A program made the translations under genes and the position numbers. Below are positions 43,672 through 51,923 of a DNA stretch of 64,000 nucleotides, one piece after another. The DNA is from an uncultured Bacteroidaceae bacterium. GTDB lineage: Bacteria > Bacteroidota > Bacteroidia > Bacteroidales > Bacteroidaceae. A model generated the notes under the pieces. That model was not told where the DNA came from. It was given only the letters and a program-made list of their open reading frames with translations, and ran no database searches. The stretch is from assembly GCA_934271655.1 (NCBI GenBank), contig CAKQRW010000006.1, forward strand, positions 13,464 through 77,463. The letters are read 5' to 3'. How positions within the stretch are numbered: the first letter of the stretch is position 1; each line of letters begins with the position of its first letter.

Positions 43672-45654
43672 ATGGCTATCAATATAGATTCAAAAATTCC
43701 TGAGGGACCAGTAGCTGAGAAATGGTCTAACTATAAGGCACACCAGCGCTTGGTGAACCCAAAGAACAAGCTCAAGCTTGATGTCATCGTTGTAGGTACA
43801 GGTCTGGCAGGCGCCAGCGCCGCAGCTTCTCTCGGCGAGATGGGCTTCAATGTGCTCAACTTCTGTATCCAGGACTCTCCTCGCCGCGCTCACTCTATCG
43901 CAGCACAGGGAGGTATCAACGCAGCAAAGAACTACCAGAACGACGGCGACTCAGTATATCGCCTCTTCTACGACACAGTGAAGGGCGGCGACTACCGCGC
44001 CCGTGAGGCAAACGTGTACCGCCTCGCAGAGGTGAGCAACTCTATCATCGACCAGTGCGTGGCACAGGGTGTGCCATTCGCCCGTGAGTACGGCGGCACA
44101 TTGGCCAACCGCTCATTCGGTGGAGCGCAGGTGTCTCGTACATTCTACGCTAAGGGTCAGACAGGTCAGCAGCTCCTCCTCGGCGCTTACTCAGCCCTCT
44201 CAGCACAGGTGAAGGCTGGCAAGGTGAAGCTCTACACTCGCTATGAGATGCTTGATGTTGTCATCGTTGACGGCAAGGCTCGCGGCATCATCGCAAAGAA
44301 CCTCGTGACAGGCAAGCTGGAGCGTTTCTCTGCCAATGCTGTCGTGATAGCTACAGGCGGATACGGAAACACATACTTCCTCTCAACAAATGCCATGGGC
44401 TGCAACGTCACAGCTGCAATGTCATGCTACCGCAAGGGCGCTTACTTCGCTAACCCATGCTACGTGCAGATACACCCTACATGTATACCTGTTCACGGTG
44501 ACAAGCAGTCTAAGCTCACACTCATGTCAGAGTCTCTCCGTAACGACGGACGTATCTGGGTGCCAAAGAAGCTTGAGGACGCTAAGGCTCTCCAGGCAGG
44601 CACAAAGCAGGGATATGAGATTCCAGAGGAAGACCGCGACTACTATCTGGAGCGCCGCTATCCAGCGTTCGGCAACCTCGTTCCACGCGACGTGGCTTCA
44701 CGCGCAGCAAAGGAGCGTTGCGACAAGGGCTATGGTGTCAACAACACAGGTCTCGCCGTGTTCCTCGACTTCTCTGAGTCAATCCAGCGCCTTGGCCTCG
44801 ACACTATCCTCCAGCGTTATGGCAACCTCTTCGACATGTATGAGGAGATCACAGACGTTAACCCAGGACAGAAGCGCGCTACAGTCAATGGTGTTGACTA
44901 CTACAACCCAATGATGATCTTCCCAGCTATCCACTATACAATGGGCGGCATCTGGGTAGACTATGAGCTGCAGACATCTATCCCAGGACTCTTCGCCATT
45001 GGTGAGTGCAACTTCTCAGACCACGGAGCCAACCGTCTTGGTGCATCAGCCCTCATGCAGGGTCTGGCAGACGGCTACTTCGTTCTTCCATATACAATCC
45101 AGAACTATCTCGCCGACCAGGCTATCTGGCCACGCATCTCAACAGACGCACCTGAGTTTGCTGCTGTGGAGAAGGCTACAGAGGAGCGCATCCAGAAGCT
45201 GATGAACATCAAGGGAAAGCGTTCTGTGGACTCTATCCACAAGGAGCTCGGACACATCTGCTGGGAATACATAGGCATGGGACGCACAAAGGAAGGCTTG
45301 GAGAAGGGCATCAAGCTCATCGACGAGCTTCGCAAGGAGTTTGACACCAACCTCTTCATCCCAGGAAGCCGCGAAGGACTTAACGTGGAGCTTGACAAGG
45401 CTATCCACCTTGACGACTTCATCACTATGGGTAAGCTCATCGCTTACGACGCCCTCTCACGTGAGGAGTCTTGCGGTGGCCACTTCCGTGAGGAGCACCA
45501 GACAGAGGAAGGTGAGGCAAAGCGTGACGACAAGAACTTCTTCTATGTCGGCTGCTGGAAGTATGAGGGCACAGACGCTGCCGCTCCATCACTTATCAAG
45601 GAGCCGCTCGAGTATGAGGCAATTAAGGTACAAACACGTAACTACAAGAACTAA
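43672..45654 (+). CDS. frdA: Fumarate reductase/succinate dehydrogenase flavoprotein subunit
   Basis: 660 aa, covalent FAD, catalytic fumarate/succinate interconversion. FAD-binding VVGTGLAGASAAASLGEMGF, the FAD-attachment HSIAAQGGINAAKNY, substrate-site motifs FVQ-like YVQIHPTCIPVHG and the arginine/histidine region ALSREESCGGHFREEH. In this group it mainly reduces fumarate to succinate during fermentation, although reversal is possible. Codon use is strongly biased, as in highly expressed genes. Separated from frdB by 5 bp. Confidence 0.97.
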   Translation: MAINIDSKIPEGPVAEKWSNYKAHQRLVNPKNKLKLDVIVVGTGLAGASAAASLGEMGFNVLNFCIQDSPRRAHSIAAQGGINAAKNYQNDGDSVYRLFYDTVKGGDYRAREANVYRLAEVSNSIIDQCVAQGVPFAREYGGTLANRSFGGAQVSRTFYAKGQTGQQLLLGAYSALSAQVKAGKVKLYTRYEMLDVVIVDGKARGIIAKNLVTGKLERFSANAVVIATGGYGNTYFLSTNAMGCNVTAAMSCYRKGAYFANPCYVQIHPTCIPVHGDKQSKLTLMSESLRNDGRIWVPKKLEDAKALQAGTKQGYEIPEEDRDYYLERRYPAFGNLVPRDVASRAAKERCDKGYGVNNTGLAVFLDFSESIQRLGLDTILQRYGNLFDMYEEITDVNPGQKRATVNGVDYYNPMMIFPAIHYTMGGIWVDYELQTSIPGLFAIGECNFSDHGANRLGASALMQGLADGYFVLPYTIQNYLADQAIWPRISTDAPEFAAVEKATEERIQKLMNIKGKRSVDSIHKELGHICWEYIGMGRTKEGLEKGIKLIDELRKEFDTNLFIPGSREGLNVELDKAIHLDDFITMGKLIAYDALSREESCGGHFREEHQTEEGEAKRDDKNFFYVGCWKYEGTDAAAPSLIKEPLEYEAIKVQTRNYKN

Positions 45655-45659
45655 TCACC

Positions 45660-46427
45660 ATGGCTGAAAAAGTATTAACATCATTCACAGTAAGATACTG
45701 GAAGCAGAACGGTCCTAAGGACACTAATGCTCATTTTGAAGAGAAGGTAATGAAGGACATCCCTGGTGATACTTCGTTCCTTGAGATGCTCGATATCCTT
45801 AACGAGCAGCTTATTGAGGAAGGCAAGGAGCCTTTCGTATTTGACCACGACTGCCGCGAGGGCATCTGCGGCATGTGCTCACTCTATATCAACGGTACTC
45901 CACACGGCAAGACTGAGCGTGGAGCCACAACTTGCCAGCTCTACATGCGCAAGTTCAACGATGGCGACACTATCACTATTGAGCCATGGCGCTCAGCAGG
46001 TTTCCCTGTAATAAAGGACTGTATGGTAGACCGCACAGCGTTTGACAAGATCATGCAGGCTGGTGGCTATACTACTGTCCGCACAGGAGCTCCACAGGAT
46101 GCCAACGCTATCCTTATCCCTAAGAAGGACGCTGACGAGGCTATGGACTGCGCTTCATGCATCGGCTGCGGCGCATGTGTGGCTGCCTGCAAGAACGGTT
46201 CGGCTATGCTCTTCGTCTCTTCAAAGGTGAGCCAGCTGGCTCTTCTCCCACAGGGACGCGTAGAGGCTGCACGCCGTGCTAAGGCTATGGTGGCTAAGAT
46301 GGATGAGCTTGGATTTGGCAACTGCACTAACACACGTGCCTGTGAGGCTGTGTGCCCTAAGTGCGAGACTATCGCCAACATCGCACGTCTCAACCGCGAG
46401 TTCATCAAGGCTAAGCTTGCTGACTAA
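45660..46427 (+). CDS. frdB: Fumarate reductase/succinate dehydrogenase iron-sulfur subunit
   Basis: 255 aa. N-terminal [2Fe-2S] ligands in CREGICGMCSLYI and TTCQLYM. C-terminal cluster motifs CASCIGCGACVAACKNGS and CTNTRACEAVCPKCETI hold the [4Fe-4S] and [3Fe-4S] clusters. Carries electrons from haem b to FAD. Last gene of frdCAB; an intrinsic terminator follows 36 bp after the stop. Confidence 0.97.
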   Translation: MAEKVLTSFTVRYWKQNGPKDTNAHFEEKVMKDIPGDTSFLEMLDILNEQLIEEGKEPFVFDHDCREGICGMCSLYINGTPHGKTERGATTCQLYMRKFNDGDTITIEPWRSAGFPVIKDCMVDRTAFDKIMQAGGYTTVRTGAPQDANAILIPKKDADEAMDCASCIGCGACVAACKNGSAMLFVSSKVSQLALLPQGRVEAARRAKAMVAKMDELGFGNCTNTRACEAVCPKCETIANIARLNREFIKAKLAD

Positions 46428-46462
46428 TATAAGTACATATATTTATTATATACAAGAAAAAG

Positions 46463-46491
46463 GGCATGCGCAAACGCGCATGCCTTTTTTT
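46463..46491 (+). terminator. Intrinsic terminator of frdCAB
   Basis: 8-bp GC-rich stem (46463-46470 with 46477-46484), short loop, seven T (46485-46491). Confidence 0.9.
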
Positions 46492-46573
46492 ATTGTAGGT
46501 AGTAAATCCCTAATTATGCCTGTTGATGAATGAAATCAAGTGCCCAAAATGTGTCTCTCATTTTGGGCATCCG

Positions 46574-46727
46574 TTGCCCAAAGCCTGGGCACTCATTGCC
46601 CAAGCCTTGTTCATTCGATGCCCAAGCCTTGTTCACTCGATGCCCAAGCCTTGTTCATCCGATGCCCAAGCCTTGTTCACTCGTTGCCCAAGCCTTGTTC
46701 ATCCGTTGCCCAAGCGCTTGTTCACAG
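46574..46727. repeat. Seven-unit 22-bp tandem array
   Basis: Seven head-to-tail 22-bp units, consensus TTGCCCAAGCCTTGTTCAC/TTCG, starting at 46574, 46596, 46618, 46640, 46662, 46684 and 46706. Units 2-6 are almost identical; alternate units end CATTCG/CATCCG and CACTCG, so a 44-bp higher-order duplication is visible. Outer units are degenerate. 22 is not a multiple of 3, which is why all three frames appear open; no coding role is likely. Confidence 0.85.
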
Positions 46728-46857
46728 GCTGACTGCGTGGCGTTCTGTCGCAGACCAACTGGCAGACATGCCTAAAGGACGCTGAATGGATGGGCGAACG
46801 CTATATATGCTGTGTCAAAATGATGTTTCTATGACATTTTATTATGCTTTATAATGC

Positions 46858-46910
46858 TTCTATGACACTTCTATGATACTTCTATGACACTTTTATGATA
46901 CTTCTCTGTC
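46858..46910. repeat. 11-bp tandem array (22-bp double unit)
   Basis: Units TTCTATGACAC, TTCTATGATAC, TTCTATGACAC, TTTTATGATAC and a partial fifth, each 11 bp. The alternation of GACAC and GATAC makes the true period 22 bp. Confidence 0.75.
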
Positions 46911-46920
46911 AATTTTATGA

Positions 46921-46992
46921 AAAGTATCATTATGTGTAACAGCTTGTATATTAGAATGATAAAGTTGAAGATTTGGCCTATAATGATACTTT
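46921..46992. repeat. 13-bp perfect inverted repeat
   Basis: AAAGTATCATTAT (46921-46933) and ATAATGATACTTT (46980-46992), 46 bases apart. It shares GTATCAT with the array before it. Function unknown. Confidence 0.6.
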
Positions 46993-47076
46993 GACACTTT
47001 TTTGTTGAAAAAACATTTATACGTGCGCGCGTACGCGTGAGAAGACAAAGCTTATGTCGCACATGCCAAGCTTGCC

Positions 47077-47811
47077 TCACTTTATTATTTTCCTTTTCAT
47101 CTCCTTTCTTTTCTCAAAGGCTGTGAGCCTTTGTTCCACATAGTCTGTAGCATCTTCTTCGTTCCAGTTTCTCAGCCTGGCGTAGAGTCTGATAATCTTA
47201 TGCAGAGCTTTGCGCTCGTGTGTGATGCGCATGAGAGACTTCAGGCAGGCTTTTTTTGTAGGTGCCGGACTGAAGGTGGATCGATTGGTGTCGATAGTAG
47301 TGACGTGGTAGCCATACTCTGAGTCATCCTCGTGATAAAGGAAGTTGGACAGGTTGGTGTCGCCATGAATGAAACCTTTCTCGTGCATGTCGATAAGGAA
47401 ATGCACAAAGGCAAGCATCAGGCGCTCGTGTCCGTCAGGCTCTTCACGCAGTATGCGCATGTCGGGGTCGCCACAGTAGGTGGAGACGAAATAGCCTTGG
47501 AGGAAAAGTCCGTTGGAATAGACTTCGATGCAGGCTATAGGCTCTGGGGTGCTGATATTCAGTTCGATCAGTCGCATGCCGAAGATGTAGGCGCGTCTGG
47601 CTTTGCTCGGACGTATGAAGGTGTAGTCGAAGCGCTGGAAGAAAAGAGGTGTCTTGAAGCGTTTCACCACGAGTTTCTCGCCTTCTATTGTGAATATTCT
47701 TACCTTGTTGCGACTGTCGTAGACCAGTTCGCCAGAGTGATCGAAGATTTCTGGAATGCTTTTGACAAACGAACGCAGGTGCTCGTAGCGCGGATTGATT
47801 TCTATCTTCAT
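47077..47811 (-). CDS. LPS kinase-like protein (InaA/Kdo kinase type)
   Basis: 244 aa, protein-kinase-like fold. N-lobe lysine candidate in GEKLVVKRFK; catalytic loop FIHGDTNLSNFLY (His-Gly-Asp and Asn) and metal-binding Asp in HVTTIDTNRS. Such proteins phosphorylate Kdo or heptose of the LPS core at the inner membrane. A cytoplasmic lysine-rich tail (EKRKEMKRKIIK) ends it. Next to GT90 and a second glycosyltransferase, which supports an LPS core role. Confidence 0.82.
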   Translation of the reverse strand: MKIEINPRYEHLRSFVKSIPEIFDHSGELVYDSRNKVRIFTIEGEKLVVKRFKTPLFFQRFDYTFIRPSKARRAYIFGMRLIELNISTPEPIACIEVYSNGLFLQGYFVSTYCGDPDMRILREEPDGHERLMLAFVHFLIDMHEKGFIHGDTNLSNFLYHEDDSEYGYHVTTIDTNRSTFSPAPTKKACLKSLMRITHERKALHKIIRLYARLRNWNEEDATDYVEQRLTAFEKRKEMKRKIIK

Positions 47812-47915
47812 TTACAATATTGATTTCTTTATGTGTATAAGCTCAATAGCACATAGTGTAATGTGGTGCATGCTTAATCGTACAGTGATGTGTGTAACCT
47901 CGGTTTTCTTTCTCT

Positions 47916-48005
47916 TAAGCAGGTTCTCATGATTATTATTAGGCTTGCTTCGTTATTATCCGGCTTGCTTCTATACTATAAAAAATAATTTTGAGCACCT
48001 GCTTA
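47916..48005. repeat. Dispersed palindromic repeat, copy overlapping the GT90 stop
   Basis: TAAGCAGGTTCTCA (47916-47929) and TGAGCACCTGCTTA (47992-48005) are inverted repeats (13 of 14), about 62 bases apart, enclosing CTTGCTTCG twice and CTATAAAAAATAATTT. The last three bases are the GT90 stop codon. Confidence 0.75.
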
Positions 48006-48974
48006 TCTCTGTCCTGTCATTCTGAAATATTTGTCCAGTACGAGAAGGGAGATGAGCTTCTCTCGCTCTTTGTCCTTAAACTGCTCCACATACTCGTGCG
48101 CATGTGTGATGATTGCTTCAGCCTCCTCAGGATGTGTGGAGTAGTGGTTGAGACGTTCCTCCAGGTCGGAGAAGTCGGGCTTAATCTCAATATAGTGGTA
48201 ATTGGGGATGAGGGTGCCCTCCATGAACCATGTCTCGCATGTGGGCTTTGGCATGACCGCCACAGAATTGGACGACATGACCCACTTGAGGTTGCTTGCC
48301 ACATCGTTGCCCTCAAGAGCGAGTATGAACTTGTATCTCAGATGGTCGGCTATGGTCATTTTCTCCACATGCCATTCCCTGTGCTCGGGATAGTTGCGGC
48401 TTATGTCACCAAGGTCGCATGCAGGATTGCTAAAATACTTCTCAAAGAAAGCCACTCTTTGTGGCTTGTCCTTTACTTTGCCCCTGAACACGGCCATATC
48501 TTTTTTCGCCTTGAAAGGGATTGTGTCTTTGACAAAGATGAAGTGGCGCACCTTGTTGAGCTTCATGATGACTCCGTTGGCGTTGTCTCCAGCCACAGGC
48601 CGGCTCTTCACGATAGAAGGAGTGTCGGGAATGAAGTTGATGTCTCCTGGACGGAACACCCAGCGCAGTGCAGGCTTAAACCACCGCGTGTATTCGCGGG
48701 TGTCAAACCAGTACACCTTATGCCATCGTTTGTCATGCTTGCCAATGCAAGGAGCATCAGCCGGCAATTGCGCTCCCGGTGTGAGGCGGCAGTAGTAGTC
48801 CACCCGTCTGAGTATATAGTCCTTGTCCTCTCGTGTGTCGACACGTTTCAGTGTGCTTTCCAGCCTGCTTCTGTAGAGAGCATCGGGCACAAGAAGCCGC
48901 AAGTAGTTTTTAAGGAGATAAGTGAACTTATTGTTTTTGCCGCTGTGCAGCTTGTAGTATACTTTTGAGAGCAT
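48003..48974 (-). CDS. Glycosyltransferase family 90 (CAP10/LpsA-like)
   Basis: 323 aa. The GT90 pattern is visible: WFKPALRWVFRPGDINFIPDTPSIVKSRP, AVFRGKVKDKPQR, and YRYKF-type DHLRYKFILALEGNDVASNLKWVMSSNSVAVMPKP with the ETWFMEGTLIPNYHYIEI closing block. These enzymes add a sugar (glucose, xylose or galactose) to LPS core or other surface glycan; donor and acceptor are not determinable. Its stop codon is part of a dispersed palindromic repeat. Divergent from the next glycosyltransferase, with overlapping promoters. Confidence 0.88.
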   Translation of the reverse strand: MLSKVYYKLHSGKNNKFTYLLKNYLRLLVPDALYRSRLESTLKRVDTREDKDYILRRVDYYCRLTPGAQLPADAPCIGKHDKRWHKVYWFDTREYTRWFKPALRWVFRPGDINFIPDTPSIVKSRPVAGDNANGVIMKLNKVRHFIFVKDTIPFKAKKDMAVFRGKVKDKPQRVAFFEKYFSNPACDLGDISRNYPEHREWHVEKMTIADHLRYKFILALEGNDVASNLKWVMSSNSVAVMPKPTCETWFMEGTLIPNYHYIEIKPDFSDLEERLNHYSTHPEEAEAIITHAHEYVEQFKDKEREKLISLLVLDKYFRMTGQR

Positions 48975-49000
48975 AAACGAAATACATGAGGGTTAATTGG

Positions 49001-49031
49001 TTGCAAAGTTATAAAAAAAATTGTACCTTTG
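49001..49031 (+). promoter_or_regulatory. Promoter of the plus-strand glycosyltransferase
   Basis: TTG (49001-49003), 20-bp spacer, TACCTTTG (49024-49031). It leaves a leader of only about 15 nt, so the start codon is 49054 rather than the open frame at 49021. Confidence 0.75.
49004..49011 (-). promoter_or_regulatory. -7 element of the GT90 gene
   Basis: TAACTTTG on the minus strand (49011-49004), directly touching the plus-strand -33 TTG. The two divergent promoters therefore occlude each other. Confidence 0.65.
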
Positions 49032-49053
49032 CAGTGAAACAAGAAAGAAAAAC

Positions 49054-50085
49054 ATGAGATATTGCTATATTTCCCGCAACTACAAAGACATCACATCGGC
49101 TGGCAATAAGGCCAAGACAGACATTGAGACCACGATGCAGCGCATGGGTTTTGTCAATATAGGCTTGGCTCATACGGTGGGCAAGGGTGTGCTGCGCCAT
49201 TTCTTCCGCAATCTGTTTGGCATTGTGAAGGCCATGTGTCTGATAAAGAAGGGCGATGTGCTGGTGCTTCAGTATCCGCTGAAGAAATATTATGAGGCCA
49301 TGTGCGATGTGGCCCATATGAAGGGCGCCAAGGTCATCACCCAGATACACGACCTTAACTCCTTCCGCAGCAAGCGTCTCACACCTGCTCAGGAGATGGC
49401 TCGGTTGGGCCACAGCGATGTTGTCATTGCCCACAATGAGACGATGAAATCATGGCTTGAGCAGCAAGGCTGTCCTGCCAGGCTCACCACGTTGGGCATA
49501 TTTGATTATCTCTCTCCTGTGCCTGTGGTGTCAGAGCGCGCCATGCCTGGCGGCGGATGCAAGACCATGTTCTTTCTTGGCAACATGAATCCCAAGAGCA
49601 ACATGTTTGTGTATGATTTGTCCAACAGCCTGAGCAAGTCGTGGCTTTACCTGTATGGCAACCATTACCATGAGGAGCTGATGCACAAGGATGCAAGGGC
49701 TGAGTATGAGGGGTATGCTGTTGATGTGGAGTTGATGAGAATGAACAAAGGTGATTTCGGGCTCTCGTGGTATGGAGAGTCGCTGACAGAAGGAAAGGGA
49801 AAGATAGGCGAATACATGTCGTACAACAATCCACACAAAGTGTCGCTCTACCTGCGCTGCCATGCTCCTGTCATCATCTCTAAGACAGCCGGACTGGCTT
49901 CTTTTGTGGAGGAGAACGGCATTGGCATCACTGTAGACTCGCTTTGTGACATCGACACCGTGCTGAGCGGCGTGACAGATGGGCAATACCGCCAGATGAA
50001 GCAGAATGTGATGAGGGTGAGTGAGAGGATAGCGTCTGGATATTATTTCGAGCATGCCTTTAAGAGGGCTGTGGCTCTGTTGTAA
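49054..50085 (+). CDS. Glycosyltransferase, galactofuranosyl/mannosyltransferase-like
   Basis: About 343 aa. N-terminal half: YCYISRNYKDITSAGNKAKTDIETTMQ, GDVLVLQYPLKKYYEAMCDVAHMKGAKVITQIHDLNSFR, HSDVVIAHNETMKSWL, typical of GT-B enzymes that handle sugar-nucleotide donors. The C-terminal half has a donor-binding region (FGLSWYGESLTEGKGKIGEYMSYNNPHKVSLYLRCHAPVIISKTAGLASFVEENGIGI). Probably builds an LPS or capsule glycan at the cytoplasmic face. Donor sugar not assigned. Confidence 0.85.
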   Translation: MRYCYISRNYKDITSAGNKAKTDIETTMQRMGFVNIGLAHTVGKGVLRHFFRNLFGIVKAMCLIKKGDVLVLQYPLKKYYEAMCDVAHMKGAKVITQIHDLNSFRSKRLTPAQEMARLGHSDVVIAHNETMKSWLEQQGCPARLTTLGIFDYLSPVPVVSERAMPGGGCKTMFFLGNMNPKSNMFVYDLSNSLSKSWLYLYGNHYHEELMHKDARAEYEGYAVDVELMRMNKGDFGLSWYGESLTEGKGKIGEYMSYNNPHKVSLYLRCHAPVIISKTAGLASFVEENGIGITVDSLCDIDTVLSGVTDGQYRQMKQNVMRVSERIASGYYFEHAFKRAVALL

Positions 50086-50115
50086 GCGTCTGCTGCGGCG
50101 AAGTAATGAGACGTT

Positions 50116-50165
50116 ACATTCCGTAGACGTTAGTCACATTACATAGACGTTAGTTACATTCCATA
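50116..50165. repeat. Three-unit 20-bp tandem array
   Basis: ACATTCCGTAGACGTTAGTC at 50116, ACATTACATAGACGTTAGTT at 50136 and a partial ACATTCCATAGAC at 50156; period 20 bp. In the gap between the glycosyltransferase and GNAT genes. Confidence 0.65.
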
Positions 50166-50285
50166 GACTTTTGTAAAGGAAAAAACATACTATACATTAT
50201 GTGGGCGCTCAAGCTTGTCAGCCATGTCTGCTTGTCATATTTATGAACACCTATTTGAGACAGGTGTGAGTGCCTAACTTTGATG

Positions 50286-50315
50286 CTATAAGATAATTTT
50301 GAACACCTGCTTATG
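50286..50315. repeat. Dispersed repeat half-copy forming the GNAT start codon
   Basis: CTATAAGATAATTTTGAACACCTGCTTATG (50286-50315). It matches the repeat at 47.9 and 52.0 kb. The ATG at 50313 that starts the GNAT gene is its last three bases. A short ACACCT / AGGTGT hairpin (near 50245-50265) precedes it. Confidence 0.6.
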
Positions 50316-50843
50316 AATGGCAATAAGATTACGCCTGCCATAGAAAAGCTCTATACGGAGGCCTTTCCGGAGAATGAGCGCAGGCCAATGCAGTGGTTTC
50401 GCCTGTTGCTGGCCAATGAGCCAGCCATGCATCTTGTCACATATGATGATCAGGCCATGCTGTGCTACTGGCATTTCAGCACATTTATATATGTGGAATA
50501 TCTGGCTGTAGACGCGTCGCTCAGGGGACAAGGCAAGGGCGGCAGCATCATCAGTGAACTGGTAGCGAAGAATGATGTGCCTGTCATTCTTGAGGTAGAG
50601 CCGCCTGTCGACGAGATCACGAGGCGTCGGGTAGGCTTTTACATGCGCATGGGTTTCCGCCTTTTGCCAGACAGGTACATGCAGCCGTCTTATGGAGTGG
50701 TGCCAGGCATTGAACTGAGGCTTATGCTTGCCGAAAAGGAGGAAAAGATGCCCCTGCCTCCTGTAGCAGAGATGGTGCGCACGATACACGAGCGTGTCTA
50801 TGGAGTGAAAAATGGTGAAATGTGGCCATTGCGGCATGGCTGA
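50313..50843 (+). CDS. GNAT-family N-acetyltransferase
   Basis: 176 aa. Acetyl-CoA-binding motif A is seen in FIYVEYLAVDASLRGQGKGGSIISELV (the RGQGKG loop); FYMRMGFRLLPDR is the usual motif B. Acetyl acceptor unknown. The start codon lies at the end of a dispersed repeat element, so the upstream control region is unusual. Short gap to the rubrerythrin gene, which has its own promoter. Confidence 0.88.
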   Translation: MNGNKITPAIEKLYTEAFPENERRPMQWFRLLLANEPAMHLVTYDDQAMLCYWHFSTFIYVEYLAVDASLRGQGKGGSIISELVAKNDVPVILEVEPPVDEITRRRVGFYMRMGFRLLPDRYMQPSYGVVPGIELRLMLAEKEEKMPLPPVAEMVRTIHERVYGVKNGEMWPLRHG

Positions 50844-50929
50844 TGGCTGAAAATGGTGAAAAGTCGAAAAAGAAAAGTAAATTGTTGCCATTTTGAACAG
50901 CAAATATTTTTTATATTCCAAATAATATA

Positions 50930-50937
50930 TATCTTTG
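50930..50937 (+). promoter_or_regulatory. -7 promoter element of rubrerythrin
   Basis: TATCTTTG, exact match, 44 bp before the start codon. Confidence 0.6.
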
Positions 50938-50980
50938 CACAGGTAAAAGAAAAAGTCAAACCTAAAAACGATTTATTATT

Positions 50981-51544
50981 ATGGCAAAGAAATGGGTATG
51001 CCCGGTATGTGGCTATGTGTATGAAGGTGAGAATCCACCAGAGAAGTGTCCTCAGTGCAAGGTTCCTGGATCAAAGTTCAAGTTGAAGGAGGAAACAGAA
51101 GGACTCAATTTTGCTTGCGAGCATGAGCTTGGCGTAGCAAAGGCCATTCCAGAGGGAGAAGATGGTGCATTCGTGCTTCAGGGACTGAAAGACCACTTCG
51201 CAGGTGAGTGCACAGAGGTGGGCATGTATCTCGCAATGAGCCGTCAGGCCGACCGCGAGGGTTATCCGGAAGTGGCAGAGGCCTTCAAGCGTTACGCTCT
51301 CGAAGAGGCTGAGCACGCTGCTAAGTTTGCAGAGCTTCTCGGCGACATGGTATGGGACACAAAGACAAATGTGAAGGCTCGTATGGAGGCTGAGGAAGGC
51401 GCTTGCGCAGCTAAGCTCGACATTGCCAAGGTGGCAAAGAAGCTCAACCTCGACGCAATCCACGACACAGTCCACGAGATGGCTAAGGACGAGGCTCGCC
51501 ACGGAGCAGGTTTCCAGGGCTTGTGGAACAGGTTCTTCAAGTAA
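50981..51544 (+). CDS. Reverse-type rubrerythrin (peroxidase)
   Basis: 187 aa, cytoplasmic non-haem iron peroxidase reducing H2O2. Reversed domain order: the rubredoxin-type Fe(Cys)4 centre comes first (CPVCGYVYEGENPPEKCPQCKVPG, residues about 6-30), then the ferritin-like di-iron domain with its Glu and ExxH ligands (EEAEHAAKF, DEARHGAGFQ). Its own promoter lies 44 bp upstream and a rubredoxin gene follows at 138 bp, which would give the electron donor. Oxidative-stress defence of an anaerobe. Confidence 0.93.
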   Translation: MAKKWVCPVCGYVYEGENPPEKCPQCKVPGSKFKLKEETEGLNFACEHELGVAKAIPEGEDGAFVLQGLKDHFAGECTEVGMYLAMSRQADREGYPEVAEAFKRYALEEAEHAAKFAELLGDMVWDTKTNVKARMEAEEGACAAKLDIAKVAKKLNLDAIHDTVHEMAKDEARHGAGFQGLWNRFFK

Positions 51545-51682
51545 GATGGAGCGTCATGTGGCTTGAACAACAAGACATGATGCTTTATGGACAAGACAAG
51601 CATCGTCTTGAGGACAAGCCGGAGTTAATAACGCGGAATGTCTATTCTGCAAGAAAGTAAGTAACTAAAAAAACAGACATAC

Positions 51683-51844
51683 ATGAAAAAATACGTATGC
51701 GATGTGTGCGGATGGGTATATGACCCTGAAGTGGGAGTGCCAGAGGCTGGCATAGCTCCAGGCACAGCATTTGAGGACTTGCCAGATGATTTCGAGTGTC
51801 CTCTGTGCGGTGTTGGCAAAGATGAATTTTCTGAGACAGAATAA
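51683..51844 (+). CDS. Rubredoxin
   Basis: 53 aa: MKKYVCDVCGWVYDPEVG, then FEDLPDDFECPLCGVGKDEF. The two CxxCG pairs bind one iron. Carries electrons, probably to the rubrerythrin 138 bp upstream. Reading: ATG at 51683, TAA at 51842-51844. Confidence 0.96.
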   Translation: MKKYVCDVCGWVYDPEVGVPEAGIAPGTAFEDLPDDFECPLCGVGKDEFSETE

Positions 51845-51923
51845 GTGAATACATGAGACTACGATGCGATGTGCGGTGAAGGGGCTATAATGCCACCTTC
51901 CTCGTGCATCGCATTTGTTTCGT

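Larger units (their letters stand above)
46492..47076. other. Long intergenic region between frdB and the LPS kinase-like gene
   Basis: About 585 bp with no supported gene. Holds the 22-bp array, an 11-bp array (46858-46910), and a 13-bp inverted repeat (46921-46933 with 46980-46992). No promoter recognised. Confidence 0.7.

Noticed and set aside
46523..46785. Three overlapping ORFs encoding AQALF-type repeats
   Set aside because: They arise from a 22-bp DNA repeat, which reads through all three frames. No promoter or family features.
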